Of a stretch of 64,000 nt of DNA, positions 32,943 through 46,000 are shown piece by piece; the stretch's first letter is position 1, and every line of letters starts with the position of its first letter. The stretch lies in contig CM060734.1 of assembly GCA_030704615.1 (NCBI GenBank), positions 60,404,042 to 60,468,041 on the forward strand. Reading direction: 5' to 3'. The notes under the pieces are model-generated. The model was not told the origin of the DNA and made no database searches. It was given only the letters and a program-made list of their open reading frames with translations. The position numbers and the translations under genes were made by a program. The DNA comes from Takakia lepidozioides (Eukaryota; Streptophyta; Takakiopsida; Takakiales; Takakiaceae).

Positions 32943-35900
32943 ATGGGAACAGGGTGGAGGAAAGCAAAAACTGTACTGGGATTGAATGCCTGTACATCAG
33001 CTCCACCAGATGTGGAGGAGAACGAAGAGTCAGCAGCAAGGCAAGCCGACTTGGGCAGCAGATGCCCCACGCCTGCAAGGAATGTTCCGGGGATCACCCC
33101 AGACACAGCCAGCTTTTCCTGTATTCCCTTGTCTCCTGTGTTACCCCCTCGTTCTCCTTCTCGTCTGAACCTCATCCGGACCAGCATTCGCCTTTCACGG
33201 GTATGGCTTTCTATCTAAGGCTTCCTGCTAAAGTCCTGTTTGAGTGGTTTTATGGACTGAGATCATGTCTTTACCAGTGGTTAATATTTTCATTAAAGCT
33301 ATGTTGGTTACCTGCAACCTGTGGTAGTTGAAGCCTTGCAGCAGGAAATCAGGAAGTTGGCCAGAGAAGCGGGATGACCTGTTAATGCAGGCCACACGCA
33401 GGGCACCAGCGCCTCTTGAACATGTGAAGGAATTTGTGCTTGACAGTACCCAGCCGCCATTACTTGGCTGTAATTGTGGTTGATTGCATACAGTTGGAAA
33501 CTTTCCTAGAGCAAATGTAAATGACAGTCTGCCCTATTTCAAAGACTCCACAGTTGAATCAACTACCCGTGTAAACATGCAGTGGCATTTCTTATTTAGT
33601 TTACCGGTGAGGGACAGTGATGACTAGGTTGATTGGGATTTGTGAGTCACTCACTCATAAGACTCTTTGAGGTTGGACTCTAGGATTAGGGAGGGATCCA
33701 TGACGAGATTTTACCTCTTGACAAACTCCATATATCAGACCCCTTGCATCCAAGTGGCCTGGTCCAAGCCTTTTCTCCATCATAAATTTCTCATTTGGTT
33801 TGCATCTGCTCCCAGGTTTCTAAGTAGAGCTGGACAGTGGCAGGGGGTTAGTGCATTAGCATGGGATCCCATGCTGAATGATTCTCAGTCTTCTCCACAA
33901 TCAAGTCCCCCAACCTATCATTAATTCCAAGTGAATTTAGCTTCCAAAGCTAGGGGATCATTGGGGATTGAAATTGAATGTCCTATTGAAGTAATGTGCA
34001 TTGGATACCTTTTGCAGTATGTGATTGTGAAGAGCTTGTGACTTAGTCATTGTCTTGGCTAAGTTAGTGCTTATACCATGGAGGACCAAAAAGAGGAAGA
34101 GAGAACGGCTTGCCAACACCAAACCTAGTGGTGTCTTATGTCCCTCAGACCCAAGAGTTAGTACTGTAACCTTCCATGTCGGACTGAAGTCTGTTCCAAT
34201 CACACACAGTCAACTCAACTCGTTTTCTAGCAGGTCGATTGTGCCTGTCTCACTCTCACTGGATCTCTATATGTGAGTTTATATGAGTTTTAGGCTACGG
34301 CAAACAACGTCTTATTAGTACTATCTATATGTGAGTTTTAACTGAAGATTTTATGTGTTGGTCGCCTTGTCTGGTCCCCAGAGCACATGTGCAATATGTC
34401 TTGAGACTATGAAGCCTGGGGTTGGGCATGCCCTCTTCACTGCTGAATGCTCTCACACCTTCCATTTCTCATGCATAGCCTCCAATGTGCGCCATGGAAA
34501 TCTTGTGTGCCCCGTTTGTCGCTCGAAATGGAAAGAAGTTCCTTGGCAGGCGCCGCCAGAAAGCCCAAAAGAGCATCATGGAGGGGGCTCTAGGACGCGA
34601 CATCGTACTCCCCAACGCTCTCCACACCGAATGGAGGTTACTGCAATCGAAGAGAGTCCTCTGGAGGTACAACTAAGGACTTTTGCTGGTGAGGTCTGAA
34701 TGAGGAGTATTTGCTGTTCCCAAAACATGTGGATACCTGTTGGCAGACATTCAAGCTCTTTGGAGGTTATAGTGGTTTTGTTTCTTTCTTCCTTTCTCAT
34801 GAGTCTTACATCTGGGTGGCTTGGGTTTGCCTCTCCTGTGGCAGCATTGAACAGATATTCCATGAGATTCTCATTGTTGAGTTTGAACCAAAGGTACCGA
34901 TCTAGGATGCCTTTTATTAACTCCCTTGCCTGGGGATATTTTTTCTCAGGTTGAGGAAGAGAGAAGGAGACTTGATCCAGTGCTACGGATATTAGATGAG
35001 TCCATAGCCAATGCTCGCGGAGTTCGCCGAACGAGTCCTCCCGAACCAAGCATGTTTGATGATGATGAGCCTCCGGGTGAGTTCCGTCTCATCGTGTTGT
35101 GTGGAAACCAGTTCCTTATACTGGGGCTGCTTCTATCATTTATCTTTTATAGAGGCGATGGATAGTTTTGAAAGGCTGGCTCAGTTTGTCTGTGCATAAG
35201 GGCTGGAACCTCCGGGGGCTGTTGAGATGCAGATGTGGCTCCTAGGGACAACTCCCCAGACCAGGTACATGAGAGAAGGGCTGGCAATATAGGGGCAAGA
35301 GAGAGTGCAAGCAGAGAAGATGGATCCACGGTGAATGTAGAGGGACCAAGCCAACCAAAGGCCGAGGATAAAGGGAGGAAAGAGTCTGATCCTGGAGCAC
35401 AGATTGAAGGGGTCAAGGGGCCAGGCAATCTTGAGCTTACCACTTTTACAGAAGTTGGAGCTGTAGAGTATACTGAAGCACGTGATAGTTTCATTGTACT
35501 GCTCCATCTGAAAGCTCCAGCTGCAACTCAGCAACCACGATACGGAGAGAGCTTAAGTCCTCTAGGTTTGAGTCCTCTGAGAGAAGGAATGAAGGAAAGT
35601 GAGTTTTCCTTTGACAGTCCAAGTCCTACCCGCCTCATAGAACAAAGCTCCCGGGCTCCTTTGGATCTTGTGACTGTCTTGGATATCAGTGGCAGTATGG
35701 CTGGCACCAAATTGGTGCTGCTGAAGAGAGCTATGGGGTTTGTGATCCGGAATTTGAGCCCGGTGGATCGTCTCTCAGTCGTAGCATTCTCATCAACAGC
35801 AAAACGCCTATTCCCTCTCCGCCGCATGGTGGAAGATGGGCGCCAGCTGGCACTACGTGCAATTGATGCCCTGGTCTCCACTGGGGGAACCAACATTGCA

Positions 35901-38278
35901 GAAGGCTTGAGGAAGGGGGCAAAGGTAATATTTTGCAAATAGCACGTGTACAGTGTGTTTTCACAGTATCTTGTGAGATGGGCACCTATTGATCTAGTTT
36001 GCTGCAGTGGGGTTTATCAGAGCAAGATCAGGTCATGAGAGTGAAACACAGTCAACATGGGACTGAATCTCTAGTTAATCTCAGCCTCGTGTGTTTTGAA
36101 TTTACCATTCAGGGGTTGTACTCTTGCTTGAGAGAATCTCTTACCAATATTTCTTAGTTCTTAAGCCAAAGCTTATTTGCAATTCCTGTTCAGGTGCTGG
36201 CGGATCGTGTAACGCGCAATCCAGTGGCAAGTATTATGCTTCTATCTGACGGGCAAGACACATACACAATGGGTACAAGGGTTCATGTCTCCATCCCCCA
36301 CCGTACTGGAAGTGAATACAGACGGTTGCTGCCAGGATCCATCCGGCATAGCCGACGCTCTGGTCAGACTCCCATTCCTGTCCACACTTTTGGGTTTGGG
36401 TCTGATCATGATGCATCCACCATGCATTCCATCGCAGAAGTTTCTGGCGGGACCTTCTCGTTCATTCAGGTTTGTCTCAGACACACTTACCTGAAGAAAC
36501 GTTTGGTATGTCTTACCTGCTCATGAAACCTGCGAAAGGGTCAAGTATTGTGCCCGTCAAAGAAGTCCAGGAACTAGAGATAACTTCAAATTGGAATGAG
36601 TTGTAGTATGAGTAAATATATCCAAGTAGGATAATGCAGAGTGACACTAATGTGAGAAGACCAGACCAGAGCTAGACTGGCTCACCTCGGAAAAGGTTTT
36701 ACAGCCGTTGCCAGGAGGGACTATGGGTAGAAAGATAGAGGTTGATGAACAAATTATTAAACAACAAGACCGGCATGGGTGGGTATCTGCCTGTGAAATA
36801 ATCAACAAAATGCCCAACCAACAGTAGTCAGGTGGATACTTCTCCAACCAAAGCTGATTTCCTTGGATCTGCCAGGCGGAGGGCGTTGTACAAGATGCAT
36901 TTGCTCAATGCATTGGGGGTCTACTCAGTGTGGTGGTCCAGGATTCTCAGCTGGTCATCAACAGTGGGAGTCCTGGCGTTGAAGTGAAGAGCATCGGAGC
37001 AGGAAGCTATGAAAATGGAATTCGAGAGAGTGCAAGCGAAGGATTTGTGAAATTGGGTGATATGTATGCCGAGGAGGAGAGAGACATTCTGCTAGAGCTC
37101 AGGCTTCCAGCTCTCGAGAGAGTCCCATCCGGCACAACCCACCTCGGCACCCTACTGCGTGTCGGATGTTCGTACAAGGATCCAGTGTTACAGGAAGTGA
37201 AGCAGATGCCTGTGCAAGAGGTGTCTATCAGGCTACCTTTCCAGCTGAGAATTTGTTCAGAGAATGTGTTCAACACTCTATTTGTTTCCAGGGGGAGAAT
37301 GTGTACGATTAGATGCAGCAGAAACTGGAATGCGAGTTGTGTTATCTTTTCTGATAGGACATGATTGACATCTAAGTAGAGCAGGGTCTACAGTTCAAGG
37401 GGAATGGAGGACAGTCAAGTGGGGACTTCATTTTGTTCCTCCTTAAAGACTAAATTGGAGCCCTGGTTGATTGGAGCCAGGTGTGCATTCAGCGGCCCGA
37501 ACAGGTGGAGAGGGAACAAGAAATAGTGAGCATCGAAGTGGATCGGCAGAGAAACCGGCTACGAACAGCACAAACCATTGTGGAAGCAGGCTCACTAGCT
37601 GACACTGGAGACATAGCTGCTGCACAGCTCATCTTGCAAAGTGCAAAATCAGCGCTGCAAAGCTCAGTTGCTTCACAGGTACTGAAATTTGGAGTCATTG
37701 TCATTCCGTAGTGTGATGCAGCATAGAGAGGAGAGGAGACTGGATCACAGAAGGGCTGGGAAAGGTCCCACTGAAAGCACATTGTCTGAATATCTTCTAA
37801 ACATTGCTACCGAGAATTTCTGTTTGCTTTGCAGGTCGGGGACCAGCTCACAAATGCTTTAGAGGTGGAGCTCACAGAAATCCAAGTGCGGATGGCTAAC
37901 AGGCAGATGTATGAAAGATCAGGGCGTGCATATGTCCTTTCTGCCCAGAGCTCTCACTTCCAGCAGCGGGCAACAACACGAGGTAGCTTTGTTGACAGCC
38001 AAAGCCGTGACTACCAAACACCTTCAATGGTGGACATGATACTCCGGTCACAAACACTCTCGCCTCAACATTCTGCCTCAGCCTCGGGATCCTCAACTCC
38101 AAGTTTTACACCAAACCTGACTCCAACTCGAGAATCGAGGCATGGGAGATTGAGGTCTGGCCACACGGGTGTCTTCCCTTCCCCATCCCGAATGCTGATG
38201 CGCCGCACATCAGGGCGAGTTGGGGACTCCCACAGCCGGGCAGACTCTTTCTCCCCAGCCTCTCCCTGTTCTCTTTGA
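32943..38278 (+). CDS. WAV3: WAV3-family E3 ubiquitin ligase (RING-H2 + VWA domain), 8 exons, 874 aa
   Basis: Exons: 32943-33200, 34382-34666, 34950-35076, 35233-35924, 36194-36469, 36876-37220, 37481-37678, 37835-38278; all introns GT-AG and phases agree, total 2625 nt. The N-terminus MGTGWRKAKTVLGLNACT is the conserved start of the family. RING-H2 zinc ligands C89, C92, C109, H111, H114, C117, C129, C132. A von Willebrand A domain spans about 365-545 with the MIDAS motif DISGSM (D374, S376, S378) and LLSDGQDT; a VWA-interacting C-terminal region follows (CSYKDPVLQE, EREQEIVSIEVDRQRNRLR). Arabidopsis relatives (WAV3, WAVH1/2, EDA40) control root gravitropism and auxin responses. Exon 2 donor could alternatively be at 34689, but that breaks phase. 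Exon 6 donor (GTGTCT) is weak. Confidence 0.9.
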
Positions 38279-39598
38279 GATTTGTCAAGATTGTCTCCAG
38301 CTGGGTGATGTGCAACTGGCAGCTTGTGGTCAGAGGATACTGGTGTAGGTGCTACCCCCTCTCGACACATCTTAAAGGTTCAGACTCCAAAACCCCCCCG
38401 CCCTTAATTAGACCTACACAGCCGGTTCTAGGTAAATCTTAAGGCTTTGGGACTTTTGATAAAGTTTGGGGGCACCATATACTTGTACACTAACCCAAGG
38501 GTTCAAGTGAGGGAGACAAAACGAGACCCAAAACGAGAACAGGTCAGAGTTCCCTTTCGAACCCAGAGAAGTGCACGTTGAAGGAGGGGGAGAGAATACC
38601 GACAAATTTGTGGCGTCCTTGTGGGCCTCCACGGGACAAGGAAAGGAGAGGGAGCGGGAAGACTAGATTGTCCTGCAAAGCTGGCAGACTAGTAGTTCAT
38701 CCGGCCCTTTCTTCCTTCATCACCAATCTTCTCTATTGATTCCTGTGAGCTGTTTTTAGCTGGGATTGACATGTATTCTACAGACGAAAATTGCACCGAC
38801 GTCGCTCAATTGATTCTTTACAATAAGGCCTCATTCTGTGGGGCCACTAGATTTCATACCAAACTTCATGTGCCCACTTCTTGAGTTTTCCATTCAACAG
38901 CCCAAGCTCCGAAAGGAACAATTCTAGAAGGAAAAAACTCCTCCATTGTGAGCGGAATTTTTATAAAAATGTGTACAGCTCTCATGGTAGGGAGTTTTGT
39001 TTTGGCATCAAATGTATGAGGACTTGTCAGACACTTAGTATGTTTTATAGCCATTGAACAAGTCACCCTCATGGGGTGTGGTACCTTTGCAACGACGTGT
39101 GCCTTTGCAGACGTCCATCGTTGGCAACAACAACTCTCCAATTACACTTTGAGAGCTGTGCACATCCCGCCGTCATTTTCTGCAACCCCAAGACAAGCAA
39201 CACACAAGTATGAAGCTGCCAGACGAAATCAAGAAGAGAGTGAGTGTAGTGCAGTGGTAGAGAGTAGCCAAAACTGCAAAACAAGAAGAGACGCAATTTG
39301 CGGAATAACTTAGAGCCCAACCAAAAATCAGCCATGTACACACGTACACACCAACAATCACGCTCAACAGATAGAGCATTAGATTAATATGCATCGACAA
39401 AATGAAAAGCAGGAGGTAGATGACAGTTTTGTTCTTGTTCCTCGTGGTTATGAATGTCAAACAGTGGTATTGAGGTCTGTTTTTGGGCTAAGTTCCTTTC
39501 TTCCAAAAAAACTGGAAAAACACTTACCCGGACCGGAGGGTAAGCTAAAACCCATAAACCCGCCCAACACTGGTCCTATCTCTCGGGAGAGCTAACTA
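38279..39598. other. Intergenic: WAV3 3' region to GAR1 promoter
   Basis: 3' UTR and spacer between two genes on the same strand. No further gene recognised on either strand. Confidence 0.6.
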
Positions 39599-39609
39599 GA
39601 ACCCTAAAC
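39599..39609 (+). promoter_or_regulatory. Telo-box-like promoter motif upstream of GAR1
   Basis: GAACCCTAAACC about 160 bases before the GAR1 start codon contains the AACCCTAA core of the telo-box, an element common in plant promoters of ribosomal protein and ribosome-biogenesis genes. The similar AAACCCATAAACCC lies 50 bases further upstream. Confidence 0.55.
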
Positions 39610-39765
39610 CTCTCTTCGTTGTTTAGGTCGTGCGCCCCTGTTGTGTCCCTCTCCTCTCGATCTCCATGAGCTGACGAAGATTCACGACGAGAGGGTGGGT
39701 CTTGCAGGAAAACTGAAAGTTTAGTTGGGTTTCTCGATACGGTTGCTTGAACGGGAGGAGCGACT

Positions 39766-41331
39766 ATGAGGCCTCCTCTACGTGGTGGACGAGGTGGTGG
39801 AGGGGGTTTTCGTGGAGGTGGCTATGGAGGCAGGGGTGGCGGAGGGAGAGGTGGATTTGGCGGGCGTGGTGGAGGCGGATACCGTGATGAAGGGCCTCCT
39901 GAAGAAGTTGTTGGTACACCCTAAAGCGAAATTCTGAGCGTTCTCGTGTCTAGCACAATGTAGTACTTTATTTTGTTACTCTGGTTCTCTCTTCTCTGTG
40001 GCTGAGCTACTCTTGGCTGGCAGTTGGGTCTTTAGTAGAAGAGTAATTCTGGGCGTTCTCGTGTCTAGCACATTGTAGTACTTTATTTGTTACTCTGGTT
40101 CTCCCTCCTCTGTGGCTGCCTTCTGGAGCTACTCTTGGCTGGCAGTTTAGTAGAAGAGTTGCAATCTGGTCAAACCAAAAAATTGCATGTTGGGAATTGG
40201 GTATGGCAGAGGTGGCAGTGTTCCAACATGCATGTGAGGGTGAGGCAGTGACGAAGCTGACCCATGAGAAGATCCCCTATTTCAATGCCCCCATCTTTTT
40301 GGAGAACAAGACCCAAATTGGGAAAGTTGAAGAAATTTTTGGTCCCATCAATGAAGCTGTAAGCTTGTCAGGCATCCCTCCATTTTCCCGCATGTTTCCC
40401 AAACTCCAGTTCATTTGTGGATTGACCGAAGTGGCAATGGTCACTGTTTTAACATGCTCTTTTTATTTTGTGTATATTCCATTAATGTCCAATGGAAGTT
40501 ATGGGGATATTGGTGTGGCAGATGTTTTCCGTGAAGATGCAGGAGGGCATCATTGCAACATCATATAAAATTGGTGACAAGTTTTACATTGACCCCAACA
40601 AACTCCTCCCGCTTCAGCGTTTCCTACCTCAACCCAAGTATGACTGGGATATTCCTGAAGTCACCTTTTAATGTCTTTTTTGTTCGCTAGGAGATCCTCT
40701 ACTGCTATCCTAACAGAGATACAAAGTGAGTAGTGCAAGGGTCAAAGACCTTAAGGATAGGGACTTATAGGTTGGATCATACATTCCCATTTGGATTCAG
40801 TGTGCATGCTTTCTGATAGGTCTGATGGAATTCTGCAGAGGCCAAGGTGGTGGCAGGGGTGGTGGCAGGGGAGGTGGACGTGGGGGTGGAGGTACTGTCT
40901 CATGTTGCATTTCATTCAGTTTTGGATGGATTCATGAAAAGGTTGATTTTGGGAATCTGATGTGGATAGCCAGTCACTTGAATTACTTTACTCCAATATA
41001 ATATGCAGTTCCCTTGAGCAGTGTCAGATTCATACTCTCAAGCAGTGGATATCTTTCCCAAGCCTCAGGCATTGTGCATGAGTGGATCCCCTTGGAAACT
41101 GCCACTTCTTGCTGATGAAACATGCTCGGTGTTTTTGTGAAACTGCCATTTGACTGACACTGCATATGACAAACAGGCCGTGGTGGGAGAGGAGGCCCGG
41201 GAGGATTTCGAGGGCGTGGAGGGGGAGGGGGGTTTCGCGGGGGTGGTCGTGGGGCTGGAGGTAGAGGCTTTGGAGGTAGGGGGGGTGGTGGCCGTGGGGG
41301 AGGAGGCTTCCGAGGGAGAGGACGATTTTGA
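39766..41331 (+). CDS. GAR1: H/ACA ribonucleoprotein complex subunit GAR1, 5 exons, 206 aa
   Basis: Exons: 39766-39913, 40210-40358, 40522-40637, 40839-40891, 41177-41331; all GT-AG, phases 1, 0, 2, 1 consistent, total 621 nt. The protein has an N-terminal Gly/Arg-rich domain (residues 5-40), the Gar1 beta-barrel core (about 48-140: [76 protein letters not shown]) and a C-terminal Gly/Arg-rich domain of about 65 residues ending GRGRF. GAR1 binds dyskerin in H/ACA snoRNPs, in nucleolus and Cajal bodies, for rRNA pseudouridylation. Length is normal for plants. Intron 1 contains a tandem duplication. Confidence 0.95.
39929..40159 (+). repeat. Tandem duplication of about 115 bp in GAR1 intron 1
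   Basis: Copy 1 39929-40044 and copy 2 40045-40159, both starting AATTCTG(A/G)GCGTTCTCG and ending GTAGAAGAGT. Small indels separate them (a T-run difference and a CTTCTGG insertion in copy 2). Confidence 0.9.
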
Positions 41332-43010
41332 GCAAATGTGTTGTGGATTCACTTCTGCTGTAACTGAGCTAGAGAGGAATCATTTTTCAAAAGTGAGGCT
41401 TAGCCTTCGCAGGTTTTCCTCATTGAAATTTTCAGGGTTTGGTCTATTATCTGTTTATTGAAGTGCCTTTGTATCGTTTGCAAATGGTTCCAAGCAGGAC
41501 AGGATTATTTGGATGGTGAACGATTTTTCATTTTTCCTCTCATCTCCCTCTATGTTGCCTGCACCCCTGTGAATTATTGTCAAATAGTGCTCCTGGATGT
41601 CTACAGTTTCCATGTCCAGCATTTAGTTGCATAGAATAGTGCCAGTCTCATAAGCTCTTTGACAGTAACTATCCTCTTTGCAGATCCAATCACCAACATT
41701 TTGGCCCTTCAAATTCCCATTGGGAGCCTTACATTTGTGCTGGCTAGCATATGATGAATGTGATAGCCAACTAGCTCACCAGCAAACATATCGACAAATG
41801 TGCATTGTCAGGAGAAATGGACTAGAATGCATTCTACTTCCATCCCAAGGATTATACTACACAACTGCCAAGGTGGCAGAACCAAGCCTTCCAAGACCCA
41901 AGTATGGCAGATACTGCCTAAAAAGAACACATTACACATCAGCAATCCACATTGGCAAATGTACTTACTGTTCATCCTCCTCAATGACCAGGCTCAAGGG
42001 CCCAACAGCTTCTTCAAAGCTAGTGACTAGTCAAAGCAGTTAGGTCTGTGTCACCAACACAACAAGGAGAGTTTGTTTGCTGTGATACTTGAAATGTTTT
42101 GCTTTCTACAGGTTTGAATCAGCTAGAAATTGCGTTCGACCTGAAATATGCCCATCTATACACCAGGCATCCCTACAGTTGACCTAACAGGTCCTCTTGT
42201 GTGTGACAAAAAGAAACATTGCAGTGGTTTCAGTCTCAATCATATAATGATCTGCTGAGACAACAAACAAGTTACATGACTTAATTTGGATCAAGTCCAA
42301 GTCATTCCCTCATTTTCGTACCACACCCCAACACCAAAATTGTTGCATGTCCCTTGCGCACCTCTCACTTCCCGTAAAACTGCAAAACAGATTGTGCTTG
42401 AGAAATCAGGGGAAGGAGCACTTCATTAGTCTAAGGTACATCGAGACATGCAAAAGAGAAACACACAGCCACGGGCAGAGATGAGAAATGGAGGCCGCAG
42501 ATCTCAAATGGGGTGGAGGGATGGGCACAGCACACCCTGAAGAAAAGTTGTTCACCAGACTCCAAACAACCAGCAACTATCCAAGAAACAAAAGGGAAAA
42601 TTAGACACCCTAAAGTATCGGTGAAGATGGAATGATGAACAATTACACCCTCAAAGAAAGTAGCGCACCAAACTGGGAAACATAGCAAAGGAGACAAAAT
42701 ACACCAGAGCCAGAGACGTATAACACAGAAACAGTGGTGTACATATACAGCTGTGAGATGTTTTTTAACAAAGAATGGAGTTCATCTCTCCAGGAAGGAA
42801 ACACTAGATTGTTTGAGTTTGAATTCTATGACTCCTTTTTGCTATGTCCCTGGCTGGAATTTTCAATTCCTTAGTTCTGTGCCCTTTTTCTTGTGCGCTT
42901 CATGAGAAGGGCATGCATAATCATCAGTGCACTAGGCAAGAGGCGAGACTGGCATATTCCTCAAGGAGTTCTTAACAAGAATGGGGAATTCAAAGCATTA
43001 TGTACCGTTT
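41332..43010. other. Intergenic between convergent GAR1 and GUN4 genes
   Basis: 3' regions of two convergent genes. No supported coding sequence; small open frames here have no recognisable motif. Confidence 0.6.
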
Positions 43011-46000
43011 TCAGCGAGACTTTAGCGAGCCACCCAAGAGATTAGACAGGACGCCTGGATCTTGTTGCAACTTTTGCTGCTGGTTGACATCAGCAAATGC
43101 TGGGTGGCAGAAGAGCTTTTCCAGTAGCTGTGTTCCTCTCAATGCGTTAGTGAGAGGAAGGTGGCCCTCAGGAGTGGGATCTGCGACATCCCATGTGAAT
43201 TCCAGAGGGAACTTTCTATAGATGTCTTGGCGTTCATCCAGTGCCCGAGTCCATCCAACTTTCTTAAAATATGCATTCCAATTCCTGTTCACTTTGTTCC
43301 AAATCTTGGCCTGCACACTGTAGCCAAACTTGTTGCTGCTATATGCGCGCCATAGGCTATCTACAATTCTTAGATCTGATTCTGCAATAAACTGCACCTC
43401 TGAAAAGTAAACCCACTTCCTCTTGACTGCCCCTTCGCCTGCCAACTCACACAGCAGTCTCCTAGTCTCTCCATCGGCAGCTTCCCACTCGCCTGCAGCA
43501 AGCTTATCGCGCAGTACTTGAAAAGAAATGCCTTCTACAGACTGAAGAGAGATGTCCTTCAGTTTATCAAACAACATTACCGGTATTAGTAAGACTACAG
43601 ATCACTCAACGCAATTGATGTAATGAATTGCAAAAGAAACAGCCTGCATTCACATGCAGCTCACCAACATGTAGAAGTGCTGGAATCAACAGTGTGTTCC
43701 AATCAACGATGTCAATACCAACCCCTGCATCAGCACTGAGTTCCCTGTAACTGGATTGTCAATGGCTGCCATAAAATTCACGGCTCACTTTCCATATATA
43801 GTGAGCACAAACTCCAAAATGGGTTCCAGGAACATTGATATCATGTGGGGACCAAAGCCAACATTCACAGAAAATAGTCAATGAGTACATCTCTCCCTCC
43901 CTCTCCCAAACATAACGAAGTTAGGCAAAACACTTCCCTGAACTCGTTTCCAGTTTGTGACATGGGTGTGGACTTTAAAGGATGATCTGAAGGGTCTACC
44001 TACATCTGGCACAAGACTGAAATAAAACTTCGGGCAGGAAGTCTACCTTTGAACAATAAACAGATGCAGAGAGGAAAGGGAGATTGATGTGCAGGCGGCC
44101 TAAGACAATATCCATTTTCAGATACAATGTCCGGGGTATTCTTATCAGAGAGCAACCCTCTTCAGGACCATCAAGAACATAGTCCCTGCACCACTGCTCA
44201 CCAACTTTTAAACCTCGAGGCGAGCCTAAAGCCCTGGCCCTGTTCGTTTCCTCTTTTTCCATCTAAAATTAGCAGATTTTGTTAATTCTGATGGGACAGA
44301 ATACCCGAAATATTGGTCCAATTGATGGGCAGCTCATACACGGCAGATTGATGCTTGTGTGAGGGAAGTTCTAGACGAAATCTGGAAAGGCCCCTTACAA
44401 AGATAGTTTCTTTTCCCTCTTGTTCCGCCCAAACTGGGCAAGGGGTCTATGGCCACAAGGCTATAGCAAACATCTCATGAGTACACTCTCTCCCTCCAAT
44501 GCTGGATTAGTTTATTACTTCATTGTATGGGTTCATCAGTATAGAGGATGCTGAATGTCTTCCATGAGGTAATGCCAATCATAGGCACTTACGAGGTATG
44601 TCACTTATTGTCTTTTCTTGCTATATGCCTGTTGATATGGGTAGATCTCCTAGAAAGGGATGATGACCCGATTAAAACCTTTTAATTGAAGTTGTCAAAT
44701 AAATAGGGTGACTCATAATGCACCCCTTTATCTCCTAGCTGCCAGAGCTTATGTACTAAGCTGTAGTACCAAACAGCTGGTGGGTTAGATCTTTATGGCT
44801 ATCCACTAGTTTGGCGGCTCTATTTTGGACGTTGCTAAACTCCCATTATAATTGTAGAGTTGTACCCCACTCTTGCAATTAGATGTGGTTGGCCACTTGG
44901 CTCTTCCTAGTACACACCTATTGGCTGGAAGGAGGTAGCCCCTATCCCTTCAGCATATATGGGTAGTTATCTTCACTCTCACAGCCATCTTCTTCAAATT
45001 CAGGAAGTGTCTGGAAGGGGTGCAGCTTGTGACATCATGACACACTTCAAGGTTCTCTTCTTACCACTCCAGCTCTATTTGTGATGAGGTGCCTTGCCAT
45101 ATTCTTTATATACTGTTGTGAGGAGCCTTTTTCAAGGCTGACAATGTCTTTCCTTAAAAGAAGCAATCTGACTCAGACTTCTTCGTTTCCAGTCTTGACA
45201 TGACTAGCCCTTATCTCTATGTGGGGCTTCAATGCACATGTATAGTGCAGGCGCAACTGTTTCAAACTCCCAATTCCTAACAGCAACTGCCAATGACCTC
45301 TTTGCTTGAACCCTTATGGTCACCCTAGGAGGTATGGAAGTGGGGCCCAGGAAGTTCAGGCATACCAAGGGTCGTAATGTCTGTGGTCGGCAAATGGACC
45401 CTAGCAACTTAAAATGTAACTTCAATAGCTTCATGCAACTACTTGATGATGTAGATTTCACTCATGAGAGAATAGTTAAAAGTGGCCCAATGTGTACATC
45501 AGTAAGAGACTCACCACATCTTTGATTATCTGCTTCTCTGCCTCCACATCTTCAGCAGTTGCAAAGCAGATGCTTTGAGACCTTATAATACAGGCAACCA
45601 TATATGAATAAGACCTTGGAATTGACAATGGCAATGCTGTAAACATGACATGTAATTCAGCAACACACAAAACTTGGGCATGTACAGGGATTGTAGTGCA
45701 ATCCTAGTTGCCTCTACTCCTCTGGTGCTTCACGGCTTGAAATAGTAAACAGAACCTACAATACTAATCTGTTAGCTGCTGCAGACAGGGCTCCAAAAAC
45801 AAACTTGCTCACAGTAGATTGTTACATAACTTATTCCATTGCAGAAAGGGTGGAGAGAGAAGTAGTAAGAATTTTGTTTTTCCTGGGGACAAATTTTGTT
45901 GTGCTCAAATGACGTTTTGTTGAAAGAGCCTAACAGCAAACAATGACACACTTCCCACGAGTTCCACACAAACAACCAGGAAATATCAAACCTACAACAA

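Noticed and set aside
34689-34690. Alternative GTGAGG donor for WAV3 exon 2
   Set aside because: A stronger-looking donor, but it leaves phase 1 while exon 3 starts in phase 0; the donor at 34667 keeps the frame and total length divisible by three.
45204-45461. 85-codon minus-strand ORF as an extra GUN4 exon
   Set aside because: GUN4 exons 3 and 4 join in phase without it and the resulting 270-aa length matches the family; this segment has no GUN4 features.
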